From: a virus | IMG/VR virus record: IMGVR_UViG_3300021247_000232 | Span: 1 to 50,340 of that record | Strand: one strand, 5' to 3' | Length of the DNA stretch: 50,340 bases | Shown here: positions 43,280 to 50,340 of the stretch, one piece after another | Position numbering within the stretch: position 1 is the first letter of the stretch | Layout: each line of letters starts with the position of its first letter | Translations under genes and position numbers: made by a program | The notes under the pieces: generated by a model | Database searches by the model: none | The model's input: the letters and a program-made list of their open reading frames with translations, nothing else | What the model was told of the DNA's origin: nothing

Positions 43280-45721
43280 ATGTTTAACAAAAACGATCCA
43301 TTAATTGGCGCAGTTCAGGAAGTGATGAAGAGAAATCAAGCTGAACGTGAAGCTGTAAAAGTAGTAAACGAATATTTTGGTATTGAAGATCGCAAAGCTT
43401 TACCTCATGAGTATCAAGCTGAATGGAATGATGTCTATCAGCAGGTACTTTCTGAAAGCGATGATATGGGACCTGTCGATAAGAAAGATGATGAGTCTAA
43501 AGAATATGAACATAAAACATCAGGTAAGAGATCGAAGTTTACAAAGCATCCTGGCAAAGATTGGGAACTTTGTGAAGAATCACTTGATGAAGCTAAAATT
43601 GATCACCCAAATAAGAAAAAGCTTGATGTTGCTGAACCTTATGGTGAACTAACATCCGACGATTTTAAAAAGCTTCGTGCTATGAAAGAAGAAGAGCAGA
43701 TTGCCGAGAAAGCTCCTCCAGGCAAGAAGTACGAGCGTATGGTAAAAGATATTAAGGCCAAGTATAGCGAGAATGGTTTGACAGATAAAGAAAAAGCTAT
43801 TGCATATGCTACAGCTTGGAAAGCCAAGAACAAGAACGTTAACGAGGGTTTTAATGGCCGCCATAATTTGAGCGGAAACGCTTCTGATGAAAGTCAGGTT
43901 GTGGCGGTTCAACTTAATGAACTTGGTGGCGTACCTGAAGTTGCTAGAAAAAAGCAACAACAAGTAAAAAAAGATATGATAGCAACTAATCAAAGACTTG
44001 CTAGAGAACCTAAGGAAGCTCCAAGTTCTATAGGTACAAGAATAAAGCAAGGTCTTGGTGCTGTTGATGCTGGTCTTCGTCGATTTTCTCAGGGTTTAGG
44101 CGGTGATTATGTAGCTGCGGCTGGTGATTATGCAGCTAAAAATATTGCTGCAAACGCTGGTTTTGGTAAAGGTACTTCATACTCTAAAGAACTAGAACAA
44201 GAGAGAGAAAAGTCAACAAGAGCAGGAGTAAATTATCCAACTGCAACTGCCGTTGGTGCTGCTGCTGATGATATCTCTACTGTAGCTGGTGTTGGTGGTC
44301 TAGCTAAAGGAGCCGTTAAGGGCGGCCTAAAATATGTTGCAAAGAAAACAATTCAAAAAGGTGCAGATAATGTAGCCGCAGCGGCAGCTAAGCCTGCCGC
44401 TACAGCAACTACTGCCGCTGCTAAACCTGCCGTATCTAAAGCTGCAAGCGTGTCTGCAACTCCTGCTGAAACAGCAATGGGTAGAAAAGCAGCAGATGCT
44501 CTTAAATCTAATTTAGCAGCTAAAAGAGGCAACGCTATGCGTAGACCTGTTCAAGGAGCTAAACCTGTTGAACCAACCGTAAAACCACAAGCAACAACTG
44601 CAACTGGAGTACCTGCTGTAGCAAGAACACCAGGTAATAAAATTGGTATTGGATTAAATAGAGCAGAACGCGCAGGTCCATGGAATCGCGTAGGACCAAA
44701 TGCACCTGCTGGCGCTGCTAGTAAAGCAGCTAAATTAGATGCTCAAGCAAGTAGAGTCGGTGTTAATACGGCCGCAGCAACAAAAACTTCTGGTCTAAGG
44801 CAGAAAGCAATGCAAGTTGCCAAAGACATGAGAGTTGCTGGCGGTAAAGCAATTAACAAAGTTGATAATGTAATTGCAAAGAATCCTAAAGCTGCTGCTG
44901 GTGTTGCCGCTGGCGCAGCAGGCCTTGCTTTGGGAAGAATGTCTAATAATGCACCAGCACCAACAACTGCTGCAACGACAACCGCAACTCAAACTGCTGC
45001 TGATAAGCCAAAACTTGCTCAGACAACTACTTCAACTCAGCCAGATTATGATAAAATGTCATTTAAAGATGCATTCAAAACTGCTAGACAGCAGGCATCT
45101 GGCGCTGGCGGTAAGTTCAAGTACAAAGGTAAAGAATACCAAACTAATGTTCAGGGTAAAGGAACAAAAGTTAAACCACAAGAAAAGTATCAGGCGGCTA
45201 GCAAGTTAAAGACTGTTGCGCCTGCTGCACAGACACAGACAACTACATCTGTGACTGGTGGTCAAGGTATTGCAGGTATAGCAGGTAATAGCACAAACAA
45301 GCTTACTGCTAAACCAGTTTCACCTAATGTTAGCATGTCTGGTGGTGGAGTAAATAATCCTAAGATTGATGCAAAAGCTCAAGGTGCTCAAGTAAGTAGT
45401 TCTGGTCTAGCAAAGCCAGCCGGATCTACAGCACAGCCTTACGGTATGAATACACCAGCTAAACTTAATCCAAACTCACGCATAGCTCAAGGTAATGTTA
45501 CACCAAAAGTAGATGCTAAAGCTCAAGGTGTACAATTAGCACCAAGAACAACTATGGGCGGCGGTGGCCGAAATGAAGGTCCATCATCAAGCACAAGTGG
45601 AACATCTACTGCTTTTGGTGGTCCAAAGACGGCACCAACACCATCTACATCTCCTATCAATAATCTAGGAAGAAAATCTGCTGCGACAAAACCAACACCA
45701 ACATTTGGCGGACCAAAATAA
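43280..45721 (+). CDS. Large low-complexity virion-associated protein, 813 aa
   Basis: The N-terminus (NDPLIGAVQEVMKRNQAEREAVKVVNEYFGIED) and the segment YERMVKDIKAKYSENGLTDKEKAIAYATAWKAKNK recur in T4-like cyanophage proteins of unknown function. From about residue 330 on it is Ala/Thr/Lys/Pro-rich with repeats (KAQGAQ, KAQGVQL, TTTATT), likely disordered and DNA-binding. LSES and LDEA near the front look like prohead-protease sites. It is probably an internal head protein. RBS AAAAGGAATTC. Confidence 0.75.
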   Translation: MFNKNDPLIGAVQEVMKRNQAEREAVKVVNEYFGIEDRKALPHEYQAEWNDVYQQVLSESDDMGPVDKKDDESKEYEHKTSGKRSKFTKHPGKDWELCEESLDEAKIDHPNKKKLDVAEPYGELTSDDFKKLRAMKEEEQIAEKAPPGKKYERMVKDIKAKYSENGLTDKEKAIAYATAWKAKNKNVNEGFNGRHNLSGNASDESQVVAVQLNELGGVPEVARKKQQQVKKDMIATNQRLAREPKEAPSSIGTRIKQGLGAVDAGLRRFSQGLGGDYVAAAGDYAAKNIAANAGFGKGTSYSKELEQEREKSTRAGVNYPTATAVGAAADDISTVAGVGGLAKGAVKGGLKYVAKKTIQKGADNVAAAAAKPAATATTAAAKPAVSKAASVSATPAETAMGRKAADALKSNLAAKRGNAMRRPVQGAKPVEPTVKPQATTATGVPAVARTPGNKIGIGLNRAERAGPWNRVGPNAPAGAASKAAKLDAQASRVGVNTAAATKTSGLRQKAMQVAKDMRVAGGKAINKVDNVIAKNPKAAAGVAAGAAGLALGRMSNNAPAPTTAATTTATQTAADKPKLAQTTTSTQPDYDKMSFKDAFKTARQQASGAGGKFKYKGKEYQTNVQGKGTKVKPQEKYQAASKLKTVAPAAQTQTTTSVTGGQGIAGIAGNSTNKLTAKPVSPNVSMSGGGVNNPKIDAKAQGAQVSSSGLAKPAGSTAQPYGMNTPAKLNPNSRIAQGNVTPKVDAKAQGVQLAPRTTMGGGGRNEGPSSSTSGTSTAFGGPKTAPTPSTSPINNLGRKSAATKPTPTFGGPK

Positions 45722-46152
45722 TGAACAACAAACAACTTGCGGAGATGATCAAAGCTCTCCGCAAAAAGAAGCTAGAAGAACAAGATCCTCAAGCTTCATC
45801 AAAATTATACTTGAAGCAGCAGCAGTTCAAACCTGTTCATATTCCTGATCCTTATGATAAGAAAGATGCTTCGCCTAATGACTATGCACATAGAATGGCA
45901 GAAGCGGCCGCTTTTACTCAGCAAGGTGTTGGATCTAGATATAATCCTAGAGTGACAGTCGGTAATGTATCAAAATTACCGTCTGATAGAAGATCATATC
46001 AGGCTAGAGGAAATCAGTCAAGAGATCCTGGAAAGTATCACAATTCACCTATTGCCGAAGAAGAAACAGAAGATTTAGGTAATACTGACACAAAGAAGAA
46101 AAGTCAGAAAGTTACTATAACGCCTGAGATTGAACAGTTTGGTAAACAATAA
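45721..46152 (+). CDS. Hypothetical late protein, 143 aa
   Basis: Shares one base with the preceding stop. Lys-rich helical N-terminus (LAEMIKALRKKKLEEQD), then polar, Pro/Asp-rich and probably disordered. Likely a minor head protein by position. No family recognised. Confidence 0.6.
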   Translation: MNNKQLAEMIKALRKKKLEEQDPQASSKLYLKQQQFKPVHIPDPYDKKDASPNDYAHRMAEAAAFTQQGVGSRYNPRVTVGNVSKLPSDRRSYQARGNQSRDPGKYHNSPIAEEETEDLGNTDTKKKSQKVTITPEIEQFGKQ

Positions 46153-46159
46153 AATTATT

Positions 46160-46167
46160 GATAAATA
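46160..46167 (+). promoter_or_regulatory. Late-promoter-like GATAAATA
   Basis: Upstream of the virion protein gene at 46196, which has an AAAGGAG ribosome-binding site. Confidence 0.45.
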
Positions 46168-46195
46168 AAAAGAAAGATTAAAAGGAGTACTAACT

Positions 46196-46810
46196 ATGCC
46201 TCTATGGGGAAATCAAGACACTGCAAACGGCTATCAGAAGCCATTATTTGCAAACACAACAAATGCTTGGTCTAGATCAACAATCAACGGTTCTAGAGCC
46301 AATACAAATCATCACTACGGCAACATGTATGGCGTATCCGTAACAGAGCAGTCTAACACACAGGCTCAGCTTGACGGTTCACACTCATCACACGCTGGTT
46401 GGGTTAGCCAGAAGATTGGAACCGGCCCAGTTAAAAGTATTGCCATTACTAATGGCGGTACAGGTATCAACGCTGATGGTTGGCTACTTATTACAGATTC
46501 AAGTTATCTTGGACAAGGTGCTGGATTCAATGCATCATTCACTATCGCTAACTCACAGAATACACTACAGTCGTATTCTTCTAACTCAACATTGAATACC
46601 ATTAATACCATTACTATTGTCAATGGTGGCACAGGATTCACTAATGCTACTGCACTTAATGTTAGAACAAATGGCACAAATACAGTTTGGCCAACTCTAG
46701 CTGTTACTCTAGGTGGTCGTGCTGGTCGTGTCAACTATGAGACAATCGTAGCTATGGGTTCAATCACTGGCGACGATCCAAGAGATAACGTATACTTCGG
46801 CGGCATTTAA
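46196..46810 (+). CDS. Virion structural protein (T4-like cyanophage type)
   Basis: MPLWGNQD at the start, THAGWV-like SSHAGWVSQKIGTGPV, and the C-terminal GGRAGRVNYETIVAMGSITGDDPRDNVYFGGI form a set found in structural proteins of T4-like cyanophages. It is Gly/Asn/Thr-rich and beta-rich, with GGTG repeats in the middle (about residues 85-90 and 145-150). 204 residues. Position in the virion unknown. Confidence 0.8.
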   Translation: MPLWGNQDTANGYQKPLFANTTNAWSRSTINGSRANTNHHYGNMYGVSVTEQSNTQAQLDGSHSSHAGWVSQKIGTGPVKSIAITNGGTGINADGWLLITDSSYLGQGAGFNASFTIANSQNTLQSYSSNSTLNTINTITIVNGGTGFTNATALNVRTNGTNTVWPTLAVTLGGRAGRVNYETIVAMGSITGDDPRDNVYFGGI

Positions 46811-46834
46811 TATTAGAGAGAAAATAGGGCTAAC

Positions 46835-48550
46835 ATGAAAAAGTTTAAGGAATATCTATCAGAAGAAGTTGTACCACAAGCTTTATCTGACAAAGGATTT
46901 ATTGGTGTTGAAGACGAATCTGTTAGAGATAACATCAATAGTCTTCTAAACGGTGTTACTGCAAGACCTGTTGTTACGCCTTATATTTCTCTTGAGAGAG
47001 TACGCAAAGTGCTTTCTTATTATCACATCTTTCTCCCTGCACATCAGTTTATGCAGGGAGATTGTGGTAATAAAGTATTTAATATCAGTCAGTTTGGTGA
47101 GAAGTACGGCCAGACAAATGATGGTAAATTTGTTACAAAATCAGATTCGCCATACTCACTATATTTTGAGTATCAGATGAATGATGCTGGACTATACGAC
47201 ATATATGCTGAAGTTGTTGATGATGATGAACTAGAAGAAATTCTATCAGATTTTGAAGACGAACTAAGCGATGATGATGGTGAAGAAGATAATTCTGAAG
47301 TTGTATCTAATGATCAACAAAATAGCTATCTACTCAACAAAGACGAACATAAGGGTAATGTTCAAGAAGAAAACATCAACGAAATAAAACGTTCTACTGC
47401 CAGAAGAGCAGAAAAGCAAGCAAGATATTTGGCTAAGAATCCGGGCGAAGAAGGTGATGACGAAAACGAGCGTCCAACATATAGAGATCGTGAAGATCAA
47501 GCCAATAATATTAGAAGAATGAGAATAAAAAAACTTGCTAAAGAAGTCTATGATTTCAGAGCCAAGCAAGATGCTGAAGATAATGTTGCTATTAGTAAAT
47601 CATTGAGAAAACCAAGTAAGAAAGCTTGGTGGACAAAAGCAGCTAATAAGAATAAAAAGAAAGCTGTCACTGGCATGGAACCTAGTAGAAAAGGCAATAA
47701 GTATATTGGAGAAAATGAGCAGCTTGATGAGAAAACTATTGCTTCAAAGAAAGCTAAAAAAGGCACTAAGTATAAAGTTAAAGCGACAGAACCCGATAGT
47801 GAAGGATCATACATTAGACTTACACAAGGTAAGAGAAAGATAGATACCGGTGATTATGATCACGGTGCTGGCGCTTTCTTTATGAGAAAAGGAACTTATA
47901 ATTCAGCAAAAGATATGTTGAAGACTGTTAAGGAAGAAGCTCTTGATGAAGTCTCACAAAAAGCAGCTACAGATGCTTATGCTGCTGCTGATGATCCTGG
48001 ATATTATCATCCAAAAGCCGATGATATTCTAAAACATATCAGACGTAAGTTTGGTAAAGAAGCTGAAAAAGGTGCAGAGAATCACGCATATGCCGATCAT
48101 TTTGGCAGAAATACACCAAAGCCAGGCAAAGATTCTCTATCTGGTGGTCTAAGACAATACTTGGATAAGAAACTGACAAAGAAAAATATGATTCCTAGGG
48201 GCACTCAAAAGGCCATGAAGGATAGAATGAATCCTAAAAAGTGGCAAGGTTATGGTAGAAAAGTTGGCGGACCAAAAGGTCTTCTACCTGAAGAAGCTCT
48301 TGATGAAATTGCAAATACCAAAAAAGGTATAATGGCACTAAGAAGAGCAATAGACAAAGCAGCTAAGAATTACTATGATACATATGATGCTGAGACAGAT
48401 GCTAGAGCGGAAGTTCAAAAGAAGAGAACTCCTGAATCTAGAAAAGACGCTGAAAATGCTAGAGCAGCTAGAATAAAAGCAAAAGATCGTGTTATTAAAT
48501 TCCAAAACTATGCTGATAAGAAAGCTAAGGAAAAGACTGACAAAAAATAA
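46835..48550 (+). CDS. Probable internal head protein, 571 aa
   Basis: MKKFKEYLSEE is close to the T4 IpI-IpIII targeting peptide (MKTYQEFIAE), with LSE as a likely gp21-type cleavage site. INEI (near 186), LDEV (near 371) and LDEI (near 490) repeat the pattern inside. Acidic stretch at 130-155 (DDDELEEILSDFEDEL), otherwise Lys-rich and helical. A role as a packaged or scaffold protein is inferred. No known enzyme domain. Confidence 0.7.
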   Translation: MKKFKEYLSEEVVPQALSDKGFIGVEDESVRDNINSLLNGVTARPVVTPYISLERVRKVLSYYHIFLPAHQFMQGDCGNKVFNISQFGEKYGQTNDGKFVTKSDSPYSLYFEYQMNDAGLYDIYAEVVDDDELEEILSDFEDELSDDDGEEDNSEVVSNDQQNSYLLNKDEHKGNVQEENINEIKRSTARRAEKQARYLAKNPGEEGDDENERPTYRDREDQANNIRRMRIKKLAKEVYDFRAKQDAEDNVAISKSLRKPSKKAWWTKAANKNKKKAVTGMEPSRKGNKYIGENEQLDEKTIASKKAKKGTKYKVKATEPDSEGSYIRLTQGKRKIDTGDYDHGAGAFFMRKGTYNSAKDMLKTVKEEALDEVSQKAATDAYAAADDPGYYHPKADDILKHIRRKFGKEAEKGAENHAYADHFGRNTPKPGKDSLSGGLRQYLDKKLTKKNMIPRGTQKAMKDRMNPKKWQGYGRKVGGPKGLLPEEALDEIANTKKGIMALRRAIDKAAKNYYDTYDAETDARAEVQKKRTPESRKDAENARAARIKAKDRVIKFQNYADKKAKEKTDKK

Positions 48551-48936
48551 TGATTGAAAATTTAAATGATGACAACTTTATGCTTTATGCTATGAAGGCC
48601 TACGATAAACCAAATGCTATCGTATCTGAGTTTGAAGAAGACTTGAAGCGTATAAAATATGTCAAGAGATTGATTAAACGATATAGAGCTACAGGTGAAC
48701 TTAAGGAGAGGTTAATACTTAACCACATTATTATCCTCTCCAATGTTTTTGGTGTAGAACCATCTGTGAAAATGTTGTTCTATAAGATGGATGATAATGA
48801 CTATCCAATACTAAAGACTTTTCTAATATTCTTGAATTTCATGCCTAGGCATTTGAATGGAATCAAAGGAAAGTACATCAACTCTTCAGATGTTAGTATC
48901 GATATGATAGTTGGTAGAAAACTTAAGGACCTATAA
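48550..48936 (+). CDS. Conserved T4-like phage protein, 128 aa
   Basis: NFMLYAMKAYDKPNAIVSEFEEDLKRIKYVKRLIKRYRATGELKERLILNHIIIL.NVFG is a strongly conserved pattern in T4-like phages of cyanobacteria and alphaproteobacteria. All-helical and soluble; function unknown. Shares one base with the preceding stop. Confidence 0.8.
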   Translation: MIENLNDDNFMLYAMKAYDKPNAIVSEFEEDLKRIKYVKRLIKRYRATGELKERLILNHIIILSNVFGVEPSVKMLFYKMDDNDYPILKTFLIFLNFMPRHLNGIKGKYINSSDVSIDMIVGRKLKDL

Positions 48937-49003
48937 AGGTATTCATTTCATACAGGGCATAGCCTTTATACATGGTTGTCAAGAGAAAGTCAAGGATAAA
49001 AGA

Positions 49004-49522
49004 ATGAAAAAAGATAACTTCGCATTAAAAAACTTTCTGAAGACCAAGATAGGCAATAAAAATCATTTCTACTACGAACATCCAGAAGATAATTCTTTCA
49101 AGTGGGAAGGAACTGCTTGGGATAAAGCAGAGGCTAGAAGTAAAGCTAAAGATTCGTATGAAAAACATACTGGTAAAAGAATGGAAGAAGATGCGCCTGC
49201 GAATAGTGCGGGCGCAGGTAATGTAGCTGCTCTTGGCGTAGGGCCAAAGGGTGAACCCGGTAGATCAGCACAGATGATGCCTATGGTTAGAAGAGGTAAG
49301 TTTGCTGGAAAACCAACTTTCATCGTTTCATCCACAACATTCAATTCATTAAAAGAAGCAAAGAGAATGAGAAAGCATTGGCGTACATATCTTAATGAAG
49401 ATGATGCTTACCATGATCTAAGAGAATATGCAAAGAGTTGCAAGGGTCCAATCATCGTAGAAGACGAACTAACAGGTTGCTGCATGTTTGTTCGCTATGG
49501 TAACGGTGGCTCTCTTTTCTAA
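49004..49522 (+). CDS. Conserved late phage protein, 172 aa
   Basis: ATG 49004 follows CAAGGATA; the ORF is open further upstream but that part lacks a ribosome-binding site. The sequence has two halves: a charged helical N-terminus (ending GKRMEEDAP, perhaps a protease site) and GNVAALGVGPKGEPG..MPMVRRGKFAGKPTFIV...GPIIVEDELTGCCMFVRYG, a pattern seen in T4-like cyanophage proteins. Probably virion-associated. Confidence 0.7.
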   Translation: MKKDNFALKNFLKTKIGNKNHFYYEHPEDNSFKWEGTAWDKAEARSKAKDSYEKHTGKRMEEDAPANSAGAGNVAALGVGPKGEPGRSAQMMPMVRRGKFAGKPTFIVSSTTFNSLKEAKRMRKHWRTYLNEDDAYHDLREYAKSCKGPIIVEDELTGCCMFVRYGNGGSLF

Positions 49523-49587
49523 GCATATGAAAATCATGCTACCTAAACAAGCTGGTTGCTTCTGTATAAAATAAAAGGAAAAAAATA

Positions 49588-50325
49588 ATGATTACTAAAG
49601 AGATGATTAAGCAGATTGCACCAAACTCTAAGAATGAGATTGTAGATCCTCTTGTCAAATATCTTAATAAATATCTAGCTAAGTATGAAGTGAATAATTT
49701 TTGGCGTGTAAGCCACTTTATATCACAGTCTGCACATGAGTCAGCTTCATTTAGAACATTAGAAGAATATGCATCTGGTGCAGCTTATGAAGGTCGTAAA
49801 GATTTAGGTAATGTTAATTCAGGTGACGGTGTACGTTATAAAGGTCGCGGCATTTTTCAATTGACCGGTCGTGCAAACTACCGCGAGATGAGTAAGAAGC
49901 TTGGTCTTGACTTAGAAGGTAATCCAGAATTAGCCGAATCGCCTGAGGTATCAGTACTGACTGCTCTAGAATATTGGAAATCTCGTAATCTAAATGCTCT
50001 AGCCGATGCTAACGACATAATGGGCATCACAAAGAGAATTAATGGCGGTTTCAATGGTCTAGATGACCGCAAAAGATATTTTGCTAGATGTAAAGAGATT
50101 ATTCCAAAAAATATTACATTTGTTAATCAGCCTGAACCAGAACTTCCTAAACCTGAACCAATCGTCATGCCGATAATTGTTATGGCCAAAAAAGGTGATA
50201 AATCACCCTATATTGCTGATCTACAGAACATTTTGATCAAAAAAGATCCAAAAAATCATACCGACGGTTCATTTGGGCCTAAAAAAGAACAGGCAGTAAA
50301 AGATTTTAAACTGAAGAAAAAATAA
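49588..50325 (+). CDS. Endolysin: GH19 glycosidase with truncated peptidoglycan-binding domain
   Basis: Cuts the glycan strands of peptidoglycan to release progeny. The GH19 domain spans about residues 15-175: SHFISQSAHESASFRTLEEYASG (catalytic Glu in HES), YKGRGIFQLTGRANYREMS and RINGGFNGLDDR are all diagnostic. After a Pro-rich linker (about 180-196), a peptidoglycan-binding domain begins (DKSPYIADLQNIL, DGSFGPKKEQAVKDF) but stops at FKLKKK before its usual end. The stop sits in an A-rich tract, so a frameshift or an assembly edge is possible. No signal peptide, so it needs a holin. Confidence 0.9.
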   Translation: MITKEMIKQIAPNSKNEIVDPLVKYLNKYLAKYEVNNFWRVSHFISQSAHESASFRTLEEYASGAAYEGRKDLGNVNSGDGVRYKGRGIFQLTGRANYREMSKKLGLDLEGNPELAESPEVSVLTALEYWKSRNLNALADANDIMGITKRINGGFNGLDDRKRYFARCKEIIPKNITFVNQPEPELPKPEPIVMPIIVMAKKGDKSPYIADLQNILIKKDPKNHTDGSFGPKKEQAVKDFKLKKK

Positions 50326-50340
50326 AAAAAAAAAAGAAAA
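50303..50340 (+). other. A-rich tract ending the window
   Basis: Runs of A with single T and G residues cover the end of the endolysin gene and the last bases. Possible homopolymer sequencing problem or contig edge. Confidence 0.5.

Overview
The window is part of a large lytic phage genome of the T4 superfamily (a myovirus). The diagnosis rests on a T4-type replication block (family B DNA polymerase gp43, UvsX recombinase, gp41-type helicase), T4-style late promoter motifs (TATAAATA or CTAAATAC), a virion structural protein of the kind seen in T4-like cyanophages, N-termini that look like T4 capsid-targeting peptides, and a very large tRNA array. Every credible gene is on the + strand and most overlap their neighbours by 1-8 bases. 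The host is not proven. DUF1289, DUF2061 and a DUF6065-like protein fit an alphaproteobacterial host, perhaps rhizobial, but this is inference.

Layout. 1-2413: the 3' part of a dUTPase gene, small heat-shock protein, a small DUF3563-like protein, and phosphate-binding PstS. 2425-11363: a ten-gene glycan cassette (glycosyltransferases including a GT10 fucosyltransferase, a GDP-mannose 3,5-epimerase-like enzyme, an RmlB-like dehydratase, FkbM and sugar C-methyltransferases), ending in a DUF1289 protein. 11391-14246: small genes, a GIY-YIG homing endonuclease whose 3' end lies inside a tRNA-Gly gene, and an Sm-like protein. 14246-22066: the replication block with methyltransferases and a mannose-phosphate-isomerase-type cupin. 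22067-24810: many small unknown genes and a zinc metallopeptidase, with a more GC-rich look than the surroundings.

24821-34734: a tRNA array. Counting tRNA-Gly(TCC) at 12194, I read 30 canonical tRNAs that together cover all 20 amino acids. Interspersed are about a dozen tRNA-like or highly structured RNA elements that do not fit a cloverleaf, and small auxiliary genes: RlpA-like, 2OG-Fe(II) oxygenase, SNase, SGNH hydrolase, DUF2493, YkuK-like RNase H fold, L,D-transpeptidase. 34769-50325: late genes. These are Dps, a DUF6065-like protein, two possible PD-(D/E)XK nucleases, a KxDG nucleotidyltransferase (RNA ligase-like), a HAD phosphatase, a 1187-residue fusion (NMN adenylyltransferase-like, zincin, P-loop kinase), several probable internal head proteins, a virion structural protein and a GH19 endolysin.

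The most interesting points are these. (1) Five genes share one architecture in which the late promoter lies in the left arm of a hairpin whose right arm covers or abuts the ribosome-binding site or start codon. Read-through transcripts should fold and be poorly translated, while late transcripts lose the left arm and should be translated. (2) The tRNA array contains extended-stem and D-arm-less tRNA-like RNAs. (3) The late region carries ligase-like, phosphatase and kinase modules on proteins with head-packaging-like motifs, which could form an injected RNA-repair set protecting the tRNAs. (4) The glycan cassette predicts a phage-made, L-galactose- or fucose-like, methylated sugar.
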